Origin: Clostridia bacterium
GTDB lineage: Bacteria; Bacillota; Clostridia; Christensenellales; Aristaeellaceae
NCBI GenBank assembly: GCA_017512675.1
Contig: JAFWEY010000022.1
Span: 1 to 32,841 of the forward strand
DNA length: 32,841 nt
Direction of reading: 5' to 3'
Below the pieces are notes generated by a model. That model ran no database searches, was not told the DNA's origin, and saw nothing but the letters and a program-made list of their open reading frames with translations. The translations under genes were made by a program, and so were the position numbers. Positions 7,824 to 15,887 of this stretch are shown in pieces; the stretch's first letter is position 1; every line of letters begins with the position of its first letter.

Positions 7824-9347
7824 CTACCGCATGCCGGCCATCGTCGTATACACGCCCAGCAGGGATTCATAGGTCTGGTTAAACACCGGAAGGTATTTTT
7901 CATAAACCGCCGCGTTTGCGGGATCCGGGTCCACGGTGTCGGTCACTTGCCAGAAGCTGTTGACCGCGTCGAAGGAATCAAAGACGCCGATTCCGACGCC
8001 GCCGATTACCGCCGCGCCGATGGAACCGGCCTCTTCGGTGTAATTCAGCTTCAGGATCCGGTGATTCCAGATGTCCGCGAAGATCTGGCGCTCGACCGCG
8101 CCTTTGGCCATGCCGCCTACCAGCGCGATGCTCTCCGGGTCAAGGCCGCTGCCGGTGAACTCATCCAGAACGATTCGCAGGTTGTAGCCGATCCCTTCGA
8201 CGACGCTGCGCAGCACGTCGCAGCGGCTGTTCACCATTTTCAGGCCGACGAAGCAGCCGGTGGCCTCGGAGTTCCAGCGCGGCGCGCGTTCGCCGAGCAG
8301 GTAAGGCAGGAACAGAATGCCGTTCGACCCGGCGGGCGATTTGGCGATTTCCTCGTTGATCAGGTCGTAGGCGCTGACGCCGCGGGCGGCGGCTTCCGCC
8401 GTTTCCTGTGTGCAGATCTGGTTTTTCAGCCAGCTGAAGGAGGCGCCGGCGGCCTGCATCGTGCCGATGGGATTGATCAGGCCGGGAACCGCGCTCGCCC
8501 AATTGACGATCAGCCGCCTGTCGGTGACCAGCGGCTTTTTCGAAGTGGAGCCGATCCACGCGGAGGTTCCCATGCAGCCGTAGGTGATCCCCTCGCGCAC
8601 GGAGCCGGCGCCCACCGAGGCGGTGGCTCCGTCGCCTGCGCCGAGCACGACTTTGGTCTGCGTCGTGAGCCCGCAGGCAGCGGCGGCTTCCGGCAGCAGG
8701 GTTCCGGCTACGGTGATGGAGGGCACCAGCTTCGGCAGCCTGCCGATGTCCACGCCCGCGCAATCCAACAGCTTCTTCGACCATTCGAAGGTGTTGATAT
8801 CGAAAGCGTTGGTGCCGGAGGCATCGGAAAAATCGGACATGACGCGGCCGGTGAGCCGGTACACCATGTAATCCTTCGGGTGAATGAAGCAAGCGGTGCG
8901 GGCATAGACCTCAGGCTCGTTGTCCTTGACCCACATGATCTTTTCCAGCGTATACGCGGCGCTGGCGCGGTGGCCGGTGATGGCATAGAATTCCTTTTCC
9001 GGAACCTGCGAAAGCAGCCGCGCCATCTGCCTGGTGGCGCGCATGTCGGACCAGAGGATATGCGGGCGCAGCGGCTTGCCGTGATCGTCGATCGCGAGAC
9101 AGCCCATCATATGCACGGAAAAGCTGATCGCCAGAACGTCCTCCGGGGGGACCAGCCTGGCCATGGAGGCGGTGGTTTCGCACACCGCTTCCCACCAGTC
9201 TTCGGGATTTTGCTCCGCCCAGTTGTCGTTGAAGTAGTGCGTGTCGTAGGATCTGACTGCGCTGGAAATCATCCTGCCGTCCGTCGAAAACAGGGTCGCT
9301 TTGTTGGCGGTGGTGCCCAGATCGTGGGCGATGATGTATTTTTCCAT
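7824..9347 (-). CDS. FGGY-family carbohydrate kinase (xylulokinase-like)
   Basis: The 507-residue length is typical of FGGY kinases. The N-terminal phosphate-binding segment is AHDLGTTANKATLF (residues 7-20). The catalytic base is Asp239 in GAGDGATASVGAG. The ATP-binding adenosine motif is seen as LVGGMAKGAVERQIFADI near residue 430. It phosphorylates a sugar, usually a ketose or sugar alcohol, in the cytoplasm. The ATG at 9345-9347 follows AGGGAA. An in-frame start at 9413 would fall inside a strong hairpin and has no site. Xylulose is the default substrate, but context (DeoC aldolases, RbsD) leaves room for a deoxy or branched ketose. Confidence 0.9.
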   Translation of the reverse strand: MEKYIIAHDLGTTANKATLFSTDGRMISSAVRSYDTHYFNDNWAEQNPEDWWEAVCETTASMARLVPPEDVLAISFSVHMMGCLAIDDHGKPLRPHILWSDMRATRQMARLLSQVPEKEFYAITGHRASAAYTLEKIMWVKDNEPEVYARTACFIHPKDYMVYRLTGRVMSDFSDASGTNAFDINTFEWSKKLLDCAGVDIGRLPKLVPSITVAGTLLPEAAAACGLTTQTKVVLGAGDGATASVGAGSVREGITYGCMGTSAWIGSTSKKPLVTDRRLIVNWASAVPGLINPIGTMQAAGASFSWLKNQICTQETAEAAARGVSAYDLINEEIAKSPAGSNGILFLPYLLGERAPRWNSEATGCFVGLKMVNSRCDVLRSVVEGIGYNLRIVLDEFTGSGLDPESIALVGGMAKGAVERQIFADIWNHRILKLNYTEEAGSIGAAVIGGVGIGVFDSFDAVNSFWQVTDTVDPDPANAAVYEKYLPVFNQTYESLLGVYTTMAGMR

Positions 9348-9385
9348 GTTGCTTGTTCCCTTCAGGAAGATGTTCTGTATCAAAC

Positions 9386-9425
9386 GGCGGCCCGGCATGG
9401 ATTTGCGCTCCATGGCCGGGCCGCC
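9386..9425 (-). other. GC-rich intercistronic hairpin before the FGGY kinase
   Basis: The arms 9386-9400 and 9410-9425 pair over 15 bp with a single bulged base and a nine-base loop. On the minus strand GTTTGAT follows, so partial termination or an mRNA end point is possible. It lies between rbsD and the kinase. Confidence 0.6.
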
Positions 9426-9434
9426 GCAAACGGA

Positions 9435-9833
9435 TCAGTACGCGCAGCCGGCGGTGATCACGATGTTGGTATAAGGCGTGAATTCGCCCGTCAGAATGAT
9501 CGCCTTGGCGTCCGCGCTCATTTTCTTGAGCTCCGCGTGGGGAACGTAGCTCACGGGCGCGCCTTCCGGCAGCAGCTTCAGCGCCTTCGCGTGGAATTCC
9601 GGCGAATACTCGTGGCATTCCTCGGCAAAGGTCGCGGACTCGATCACAAGAACCTTCGCGATTTCCTCCAGCACTTCAAGATATCCGGGACTGCCCTGCT
9701 TCCAGCCCAGGTCGATGCGCTCGACGCCCTTTGGAATCGGAAGGCCGGCGTCCCCGATCACTAGCAGATCCTTGTGCCGGATCTCGCCAAGAACTCTCAG
9801 AAGCTGCGGATGGAAAATACCTGTTTTCAGCAT
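9435..9833 (-). CDS. rbsD: RbsD/FucU-family sugar mutarotase (D-ribose pyranase)
   Basis: The 132-residue protein matches RbsD in length and motifs. His20 and Asp28 sit in RHKDLLVIGDAGLPIP, His99 in VPHAEL, and the C-terminal strand GEFTPYTNIVI gives Tyr121 and Asn123. These correspond to the active-site positions of E. coli RbsD. The enzyme converts the beta-pyranose form of ribose (or a similar sugar) to the furanose form that ribokinase uses. The ribosome site AGGAGGG precedes the ATG. It starts 16 bases after the ribokinase-like gene ends. Confidence 0.92.
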   Translation of the reverse strand: MLKTGIFHPQLLRVLGEIRHKDLLVIGDAGLPIPKGVERIDLGWKQGSPGYLEVLEEIAKVLVIESATFAEECHEYSPEFHAKALKLLPEGAPVSYVPHAELKKMSADAKAIILTGEFTPYTNIVITAGCAY

Positions 9834-9849
9834 GGGGATCCCTCCTGTC

Positions 9850-10773
9850 TTATTCGTGGTCCTTCAGGAACCCGTCGATTTCCGCGCGGGTCGGCATCGC
9901 GGGCGTCGTTCCCATCTTTGTAACGGACAATGCGGCTGTGGCGGCGGCGAACCGGCAGGCCTCGAAGATATCCTTGCCTTCAGCCAGCGCGGTGACGAAT
10001 CCGCCGCTGTACGCGTCGCCGGCGCCGGTCGTATCGACGGCTTTGACGCTGAACGCGGGCGTCATTTCCCTGCGGTCTCCGTCCGCTACGAACGCGCCCA
10101 TGCCGCCCATCGTGATGACGACGCTTTTGACGCCCTTTGACAGGAACCATTCGGCGGCCTGCCGCGCGCTTTCCGCATCGGTCACCTTGATGCCGGACAG
10201 AATGCCGGCTTCTACTTCGTTGGGAGTAACGATGGAAACCTTCGCCAGCAGGTCGTCAGCCACCGGCTGCACCGGCGCCGTGTTCAGAATGATCGTCTTG
10301 CCCATGCCGCTGGCCATTTCGATCACACGGCGAATGGCGCTCATGTTGGTTTCCAGCTGGGTCAGAAGGATATCCGCGCCTTCGATCAGGTCCTTCAGCG
10401 CGTCCACTTCGGCGTCCTCGATGTGATCGCAGGAAGAGGGGATGACCATGATCGCGTTCTGGCCGGTTGTCTCGTCCACTTCGATCAGCGCGACGCCGGT
10501 GGGGTAGTCCTCCGTGGTGATGATTCGGGAGGTGTCCATGCCCAGATCCCGCATCGTGTCCAGTGCCACGTTTGCGAAGGTGTCTTTGCCCAGCTTGGTC
10601 ACCATGGTCACATCGCCGCCCGCCTTATGGGCGGCAACACCCTGGTTGAAGCCCTTGCCGCCGGGGCCCATTTTGAAGAAGCCGCTCTTTACGGTTTCGC
10701 CAGGGACAGGCAGATGCGGACCGCGGCCCATCAGGTCGACCACGAAGCTGCCAAACACCACTATCTTCTTCAT
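9850..10773 (-). CDS. rbsK: PfkB-family kinase, ribokinase-like
   Basis: The 307-residue protein has the PfkB signatures. The first is the N-terminal sugar-binding GPGGKGFNQGVAAHKAG, and the second is DTTGAGD (residues 247-253) with the catalytic Asp. It phosphorylates a pentose at O5, and ribose and 2-deoxyribose are the leading candidates. The context (two mutarotases and two DeoC aldolases) makes a deoxyribokinase role as plausible as ribokinase. The start is uncertain: ATG at 10771-10773 is 11 bases from GAGG, whereas an in-frame TTG at 10777-10779 is 5 bases from it. I choose the ATG. Confidence 0.88.
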   Translation of the reverse strand: MKKIVVFGSFVVDLMGRGPHLPVPGETVKSGFFKMGPGGKGFNQGVAAHKAGGDVTMVTKLGKDTFANVALDTMRDLGMDTSRIITTEDYPTGVALIEVDETTGQNAIMVIPSSCDHIEDAEVDALKDLIEGADILLTQLETNMSAIRRVIEMASGMGKTIILNTAPVQPVADDLLAKVSIVTPNEVEAGILSGIKVTDAESARQAAEWFLSKGVKSVVITMGGMGAFVADGDRREMTPAFSVKAVDTTGAGDAYSGGFVTALAEGKDIFEACRFAAATAALSVTKMGTTPAMPTRAEIDGFLKDHE

Positions 10774-10801
10774 AGCCAAATCAACCTCGCATTTCAGAAT
10801 G

Positions 10802-11239
10802 TCAAATCGTGAAATCTGTTTTGTCGTCTCCGCCGTAGGGCACGCCTACCTGAAGGATCATCGTGGAATAGCTCGTCCGCTCGCCGGTTCGAATGCAGGC
10901 GCGAAGCTCAGGGGCGCGGGATTTCGCTTTCAGCTGTTCATGAGGAATCATTTCCAGCGGAATGCTTTCGCGCTCCAGGTAGGATTTGACCTTCGCGAAG
11001 TAATTGGGGCTGACGCGCTGAATCTCTTCGGCGATGTAGATTTTCTCCAGCTTCAGCTGGTCCGCGATGGCCTTCAGGATCGTCAGCTGACGCGGCAGAT
11101 CGTTGAGGATCGCCAGATCCACCCGCTCTTTCTCAAGCGGCAGCGGCATGGCGGCGTCTGAGAGCATCAGAAGATCCATGTGTCCCGATTCGCCCAGCAC
11201 GCGCAGAAGCTGCGGGTTCAGAATTCCGCTTTTCAGCAT
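10802..11239 (-). CDS. Second RbsD/FucU-family protein, divergent
   Basis: The 145-residue protein is a paralogue of the RbsD encoded 1 kb downstream, sharing the opening MLK.GI..PQLLRVLGE. It keeps His20, Asp28 (GHMDLLMLSDAAMPLP), His100 (IPHEQL) and Tyr124. The Asn that normally follows the Tyr by two residues is Thr126 (SYSTMI). It also has a longer central segment and a ten-residue charged tail (GGDDKTDFTI). It may therefore prefer a different sugar or anomer. The ribosome site GAGGGA precedes the ATG. It lies between the permease and the ribokinase-like gene, with a 28-base gap to the latter. Confidence 0.85.
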   Translation of the reverse strand: MLKSGILNPQLLRVLGESGHMDLLMLSDAAMPLPLEKERVDLAILNDLPRQLTILKAIADQLKLEKIYIAEEIQRVSPNYFAKVKSYLERESIPLEMIPHEQLKAKSRAPELRACIRTGERTSYSTMILQVGVPYGGDDKTDFTI

Positions 11240-11256
11240 TTCGTTCCCTCCCTGAT

Positions 11257-11289
11257 GCGGCGCGGCAGGGCGCTGCCCTCCCGCGCCGC
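11257..11289 (-). other. GC-rich hairpin between permease and rbsD-like gene
   Basis: Outer 9-bp stem (11257-11265 with 11281-11289), one C-C mismatch, inner 5-bp stem (11267-11271 with 11275-11279) and a three-base loop. No T-run follows. The ribosome site of the next gene begins right after it. Probably an mRNA stability or processing element. Confidence 0.55.
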
Positions 11290-11302
11290 CTGTGCGTTTG
11301 CC

Positions 11303-12295
11303 TTAATGCTTCTTGAAGCGGTCGATCAGCACCGCGACGATGATCAGCGCGCCGATGACCAGCTTGGTCACATTGGTATCGAAGCCCAGCAGCGTGCCCG
11401 CGTTCTTGATCGTCGCGATCAGGAGCGAACCGACCACGGTGCCGCCGATGTATCCTTCACCGCCGGCCATCGAAGCGCCGCCGATGACGGCCGCCGCGAT
11501 CGCGTCCTCCTCGTAGCCGTCGCCCAGGGTCGGGATGCCGGAACGCAGACGGGACGCGGACAGCAGACCGCCGATGGCGCAGAATACCGCAGAAACGATG
11601 AATGCGCCGTAAATCGTCTTCCGCACGGAGATGCCCGACAGCCGGGCTGCATTGACGTTGGAGCCGCACGCAAATACATTGCGGCCGAAGGTGGTGTAGC
11701 GGAAGATAAAGAACGAAATCACGATCAGAATGACCCACACCAGCACCATGACAGGGATGCCCAGCGTCGTTTCATTGCCGTACGCGTCGACGCCCGGAAC
11801 GCCGATGGTCAGCGTCGCGAAGTTGTTGAAGGAAGCGTTATGAATCGAGATGTTCTTGCCGCCGGAGATCAAAAGGATCGTCGCGCGCACGATGGTTTTC
11901 ATGCCCAGCGTGGCGATGAACGGCGGCAGCTTGCCGTCGTGGATCAGCACGCCGTTGATCGCGCCGATGCAGCCGCAGGCGATGATCGCAAAGATGATCG
12001 CGGGGGGCACGGCCCATCCGGCTTCTTCGATCAGCAGAGTAAACAGCATGCTCGCCAGGCCGAGGTTGGTGCCGACGGAAAGATCGATGCCGCCGGTCAC
12101 GATGACGAAGGTCATCGCGAGCGCCACGATGCCGTAAACGGCGGTCGCCCTGGCCAGATTATACAGGTTATCGTAGGTCAGAAAGTTCTTGCTCGCAAAT
12201 GTCATGAATACGAACAGCGCCAGCAAAACCAGAAAGACCACGAAATACCCCTTCATGAACTGTCGTTTGCTGCGCACCTTGACCGTCTTTTCCAT
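11303..12295 (-). CDS. Sugar ABC transporter permease, RbsC-like
   Basis: The 330-residue integral membrane protein has about ten hydrophobic segments. It carries the conserved RbsC-type sequences VIVTGGIDLSVG (about residue 65), ATLGMKTIVRA and the cytoplasmic coupling region NVNAARLSGI near residue 210. AAVIGGASMAGGEG and a basic end, DRFKKH, follow. It forms the channel of a ribose/galactose-type importer, probably as a homodimer with the ATPase encoded just upstream. Its ATG shares one base with the ATPase stop codon (TAATG), which indicates translational coupling. Confidence 0.95.
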   Translation of the reverse strand: MEKTVKVRSKRQFMKGYFVVFLVLLALFVFMTFASKNFLTYDNLYNLARATAVYGIVALAMTFVIVTGGIDLSVGTNLGLASMLFTLLIEEAGWAVPPAIIFAIIACGCIGAINGVLIHDGKLPPFIATLGMKTIVRATILLISGGKNISIHNASFNNFATLTIGVPGVDAYGNETTLGIPVMVLVWVILIVISFFIFRYTTFGRNVFACGSNVNAARLSGISVRKTIYGAFIVSAVFCAIGGLLSASRLRSGIPTLGDGYEEDAIAAAVIGGASMAGGEGYIGGTVVGSLLIATIKNAGTLLGFDTNVTKLVIGALIIVAVLIDRFKKH

Positions 12296-13830
12296 TATGC
12301 ACCCTCCTGTTCCGCTGCCTTGATGCCGGATGCAAGGCCCAGCACCATTTCCTCGTTCAGCTTGCCTTCGGAGTTATAGAATTCGCTCCGCTCGATGAGA
12401 CCGGTCTGTTTGCCCTCGTACATAACCATCAGGCGGTCGGACAAGCCCATGACCTCGGGCAGGTATGAGGAAATCAGCACGATGGCCTTGCCTTGCTTGA
12501 GCAGATCCTCAATCAGCTTGTAGATCTCGACTTTTGCACCGACGTCGACGCCGACGGTGGGTTCATCGAAGATAAAGATGTCGCTCTGGCAGCACATCCA
12601 GCGGGCGATGACCACCTTCTGCTGGTTGCCGCCGGACAGATGCTCGCACTGATAGTCGATGGTCGGCGTCTTGATGCGGATCCTTTCGACGTAATCGATC
12701 GCGCGCTGCGCCTCTTTCTTCAGGTTGATCAGACCGTGCTTGCTGATGAGCGGATAGGAGGAAAGATTGACGTTCCGCTCCACCGAAAGCACCGCGCACA
12801 TGCCTTCCTTGCGGCGGTCCTCCGTCAGGAAGGCGATGGAGTTGTTGATGCCGTCGAGCGGCTTTTTGTTGTGGACCGGCTTGCCGGCAATTTTGACTTC
12901 GCCGGAGGTATACGGATCCGCCCCGAAAATCGCCCGGCAGATCTCCGTGCGCCCCGCGCCGATCAGGCCGAACATGCCGAAGATTTCCCCGCGGCGCACC
13001 TGGAAGCTGATGTCGTGGAAGCGCTCTCCGGTCAGCCCGTTGACCTCCAGCATGACCTCTCCGGGCTGGGTGTGCTCGATGCCGTACATGTCGTCGACCG
13101 AGCGCCCGACCATTAGCTGAACCAGCTTCTGTTCGTTGGTGTCCGCGACGTTGAGCGTATCGATGTACAGGCCGTTCTTCAGAATCGTCACGCGGTCGCA
13201 CAGCTCGAAGATTTCTTCCATGCGGTGCGAAATATAGATAATGCCGAATCCGCGAGCCTTCAGATCGTTGATCAGATGGAACAGGATTTCCACCTCTTCG
13301 TTGGTGAGCAGCGCCGTCGGCTCGTCGAATACGAGGACATTTGCCTTCTGATGAATGATTTTTGCGATGGACACCATTTCCTGCTGGCCGATCGTCAGAT
13401 CGCGGACCGGCGTTCGCGCATCGATCGGAATTCTCAGGTCGTCCAGCGTCGCCTGCGCGTCTTTATAGATACGGTTCCAGTCGACCCTGCCGCCCTTGGT
13501 CGGCAGATGGCCCAGGAAAAAGTTTTCTCCGACAGTCAGGTGAGTCGCCATGGTGATATCCTGATAAACCGCGCCCATGCCGTGGGCGATGGCTTCCGCA
13601 GGCGTGTGATAATTGGCTTCCTTCCCGTTCACGAACAGCTTGCCCGAGGAAGGGGTGTACACGCCCATCAGCACCTTGATCAGCGTGGATTTTCCTGCGC
13701 CGTTCTCTCCGACCAGCGCGTGTACCTCTCCTTCGAGCACGTTAAACGAAACCTGATCCAATGCCTTGACGCCCGGGAATTCGATCGATATGTTCTCCAT
13801 ACGAGCCAATTCCTTCTTTTCGGATTGCAT
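12295..13830 (-). CDS. Sugar ABC transporter ATP-binding protein, RbsA/MglA-like
   Basis: The 511-residue protein has two ABC domains in tandem, as in RbsA and MglA. Domain 1 has Walker A GENGAGKST, signature LTIGQQ and Walker B VLVFDEPT. Domain 2 has a degenerate Walker A (GLIGAGRTE), a good signature (LSGGNQQK) and Walker B FIFDEPT. The degenerate second Walker A is normal for this family. The ATG at 13828-13830 is preceded by AAAGGAG. A longer frame to 13875 starts inside the preceding hairpin and is rejected. It powers import of the sugar caught by the binding protein encoded upstream. Confidence 0.95.
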   Translation of the reverse strand: MQSEKKELARMENISIEFPGVKALDQVSFNVLEGEVHALVGENGAGKSTLIKVLMGVYTPSSGKLFVNGKEANYHTPAEAIAHGMGAVYQDITMATHLTVGENFFLGHLPTKGGRVDWNRIYKDAQATLDDLRIPIDARTPVRDLTIGQQEMVSIAKIIHQKANVLVFDEPTALLTNEEVEILFHLINDLKARGFGIIYISHRMEEIFELCDRVTILKNGLYIDTLNVADTNEQKLVQLMVGRSVDDMYGIEHTQPGEVMLEVNGLTGERFHDISFQVRRGEIFGMFGLIGAGRTEICRAIFGADPYTSGEVKIAGKPVHNKKPLDGINNSIAFLTEDRRKEGMCAVLSVERNVNLSSYPLISKHGLINLKKEAQRAIDYVERIRIKTPTIDYQCEHLSGGNQQKVVIARWMCCQSDIFIFDEPTVGVDVGAKVEIYKLIEDLLKQGKAIVLISSYLPEVMGLSDRLMVMYEGKQTGLIERSEFYNSEGKLNEEMVLGLASGIKAAEQEGA

Positions 13831-13862
13831 CAGCTCCGCTCCTTTCTGTTGATTTGACCGAA

Positions 13863-13929
13863 AAGGGCAGATCACCCAGTACCGCTGTCGCTCCCAGGAG
13901 TCTGCCCTTCCCGAACTGACTCAGTCAGT
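13863..13929 (-). other. Hairpin and palindrome between binding protein and ATPase genes
   Basis: A 9-bp stem (13863-13871 with 13901-13909) encloses a 29-base loop with a small inner CTCC/GGAG pair. On the minus strand it is followed by TTTTCGG. Just upstream is the perfect palindrome ACTGACT-C-AGTCAGT (13915-13929). Such an element after the binding-protein gene often keeps that protein in excess over the membrane parts. This role is inferred. Confidence 0.5.
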
Positions 13930-13961
13930 CAGTATTGTTTCCCGATGTCTGCGCCGAAAAA

Positions 13962-14963
13962 TCAATATTTCTTCAGCGTGAAGGGATCGATGACGCCGAC
14001 CATGGCTTCGTCGTTCACGTTCTCGGTGGTGACGATGGTCGCGCCGGTGTCGATGAACTTCTCATAGTCTTCGGCTTTGGTGTTGCCCTTGACCAGGTCA
14101 TAGATGGTCTGGCAGCCCAGATAGCCCATGTTGTAGGGGCTCTGGACGGCGGTGGCCAGCATGTAGCCGTCGCGGATCGCGTTGATCTCGGCTTCGTCGG
14201 AGTCGAACACCACGGCAACCAGCTTGTCGCCCATGTTGTGCTCGGTCATGAACTGCGCAAGGCCGTCGCCGGTGCAGTTGTTGGACGCATAGTAGCCCAG
14301 CAGGGTGTCCTTGTTGGCAGTGAAGATATCCTCAGCGGCGGTCAGCGCGGTGGGGATGTCGTTGTCGGCGTACTGGGGCTCCAGCACGGTGATGTCGGCG
14401 GCGTTCTCGGCGATGTAGTCGCGGAAGCCGTTCTCGCGCTTGAGCAGAGTGTCGGAACCCGCCATGGCGGAGATCAGGCCGATGGTGCCCTTGGGCTCCA
14501 CGCCGCGCTTCTCAAGCTCTTCCAGGAACAGCTTGGCCAGTTCGGCGCCGGCGGCATAGGAGTCGGTGGCGTACTCGGTTACGAACACGTCGGTGGAAGG
14601 CATGTTGTCGCAGATGACCACCGGGATGCCGGCTGCCACAGCGGCCTCGATGCCCGCGGTGCAGTTGTCGTACAGGGTCGGGGCCAGGACGATGCCGTCC
14701 GGATGCGCCACGACGACAGAGTCGAGGATTTCAGCCTGCTCGGCAGTGTCCGCTTCGGAGGTCGGGCCGTAGGTGGTGACATGCACTTCTTCGTTCTCGA
14801 AGTCATAGTTCAGGGCGCCGACCAGCAGCTGCTGCCAGAAGTCGGAGTCCGTCGCCTTGATGATGACGGCGATCTCGATGGCCTTCTCTTCGGCGAACGC
14901 GAAGGTGCCGAAGGAAGCGACCAGCATCAGTGCGGCCAACAGGATAGCAAGAGTCTTTTTCAT
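13962..14963 (-). CDS. Sugar ABC transporter substrate-binding protein, RbsB-like
   Basis: The 333-residue exported protein has a signal peptide (cleavage probably after TFAFA at residue 24). A type I periplasmic-binding fold follows. Recognisable parts are IAVIIKATDSDFW near the start, HPDGIVLAPT, AAGIPVVICDN, TIGLISAMAGS, and GYYASNNCTGDGLA in the second lobe. It catches the sugar outside the cell. No lipobox is evident, which is unusual for a Gram-positive binding protein (normally a lipoprotein). The ribosome site is an ideal AAAGGAGGT, consistent with high expression. The ligand is unknown, though ribose-like or deoxyribose-like sugars fit the operon. Confidence 0.93.
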   Translation of the reverse strand: MKKTLAILLAALMLVASFGTFAFAEEKAIEIAVIIKATDSDFWQQLLVGALNYDFENEEVHVTTYGPTSEADTAEQAEILDSVVVAHPDGIVLAPTLYDNCTAGIEAAVAAGIPVVICDNMPSTDVFVTEYATDSYAAGAELAKLFLEELEKRGVEPKGTIGLISAMAGSDTLLKRENGFRDYIAENAADITVLEPQYADNDIPTALTAAEDIFTANKDTLLGYYASNNCTGDGLAQFMTEHNMGDKLVAVVFDSDEAEINAIRDGYMLATAVQSPYNMGYLGCQTIYDLVKGNTKAEDYEKFIDTGATIVTTENVNDEAMVGVIDPFTLKKY

Positions 14964-14990
14964 GGGATTACCTCCTTTGTTATTGTTACA

Positions 14991-15052
14991 TGCCCTCCGG
15001 GGGAGGGCAGGGTAACCGATCGGATCGGATGAGGCGGCAGTCCGTCTGCCGC
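14991..15052 (-). other. Two tandem hairpins between deoC and the binding-protein gene
   Basis: Stem 1 is 8 bp with a GGG loop (14991-14998 with 15002-15009). Stem 2 is 7 bp with a five-base loop (15034-15040 with 15046-15052). No clean T-run follows. They lie in the 99-base gap and may separate expression of deoC from the transporter. Confidence 0.5.
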
Positions 15053-15062
15053 GGACGAATCC

Positions 15063-15734
15063 TCAGTAGGTTCCGGGCGCCACGTTTTCGGCCTTGAGGA
15101 TTTTGACGATGCGGCTGGTGCCGAGCCTGGTCGCGCCGAGCTCGATGAATTTCTCCGCGTCGGCGATCGAGGAGATGCCGCCCGCCGCCTTGATGCGAAC
15201 GTTCGGGCCGACGTTTTCCGCGAACAGTTTGACGTCTTCGAATGTCGCGCCGCCCTTGGAGAAACCGGTGGAGGTCTTGATGAAATCCGCGCCGGCTTCG
15301 GTAACCAAGCGGCACATCGTGACCTTCTCCTCGTTCGTGAGCAGGCAGGTTTCGATGATGACTTTCAGAATTCTTTCTCCGCAAACCGCCTTGAGTTCGC
15401 GAATCTCGTTCAGAACGTATTCGGTGTTGCCCGCGCGGAGCATGCCGATGTTGATGACCATGTCGATCTCGCTTGCGCCGTTTTCGATCGCGTCTTTGGC
15501 TTCGAACACCTTGGCCGCGGTGGTCATGTTGCCGTTCGGGAAACCGATCACCGTGCAGATGACGAGCTTACCCGCGACGTATTCCGCCGCCTGCTTCACG
15601 TAGCAGGGGGGAATGCAGACCGATGCGGTCCTGTAGGCCATCGCGTCGTCGCAAAGCTGGCGAATCTCATCCCAGGTTGCTGTCTGCGCGAGCAGGGTGT
15701 GATCCACCATGGAACAGAGTTTTTCCGTTGTCAT
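15063..15734 (-). CDS. deoC: Deoxyribose-phosphate aldolase
   Basis: The 223-residue protein is a canonical DeoC. It opens with VDHTLL, carries FPNG, the catalytic Asp91 in SEIDMVIN, the Schiff-base Lys153 in FIKTSTGF and Lys182 in IKAAGG. It cleaves 2-deoxyribose-5-phosphate to glyceraldehyde-3-phosphate and acetaldehyde in the cytoplasm. It is the first gene of the nine-gene operon. The ribosome site GGAGGT is 8 bases from the ATG. A second, divergent DeoC closes the same operon, so two aldolase activities are probably needed. Confidence 0.95.
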   Translation of the reverse strand: MTTEKLCSMVDHTLLAQTATWDEIRQLCDDAMAYRTASVCIPPCYVKQAAEYVAGKLVICTVIGFPNGNMTTAAKVFEAKDAIENGASEIDMVINIGMLRAGNTEYVLNEIRELKAVCGERILKVIIETCLLTNEEKVTMCRLVTEAGADFIKTSTGFSKGGATFEDVKLFAENVGPNVRIKAAGGISSIADAEKFIELGATRLGTSRIVKILKAENVAPGTY

Positions 15735-15777
15735 ACCTGTGACCTCCGATAATCGCCCCGCCCCGGCAGAGGGGGGG

Positions 15778-15823
15778 ACTGTTTTAACAGTATAACGATA
15801 ACAGAAATCCCGCTGTAAGTCAA
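15778..15823 (-). promoter_or_regulatory. Promoter and possible operator of the deoC-transport-kinase operon
   Basis: On the minus strand TTGACT (15818-15823) is followed after 17 bp by TATCGT (15795-15800). A better TATACT (15789-15794) is 23 bp away, too far from this -35. Overlapping the latter is an inverted repeat ACTGTT-TT-AACAGT (15778-15791). Its position at or just past the start point suits a repressor site, but it lacks the central CG usual for LacI-family operators. Confidence 0.5.
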
Positions 15824-15887
15824 GGAGAAACTGCCGCTTCCTGCATTTTTTTCTCGCAGCCGTCCTGCGGCGTTCGCCTCCGAACGT

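Noticed and set aside
7671..9764. Plus-strand open frame of 697 codons
   Set aside because: It lies opposite the FGGY kinase and RbsD genes, is rich in Arg/Gly/His/Asp without any domain pattern, and arises from high GC.
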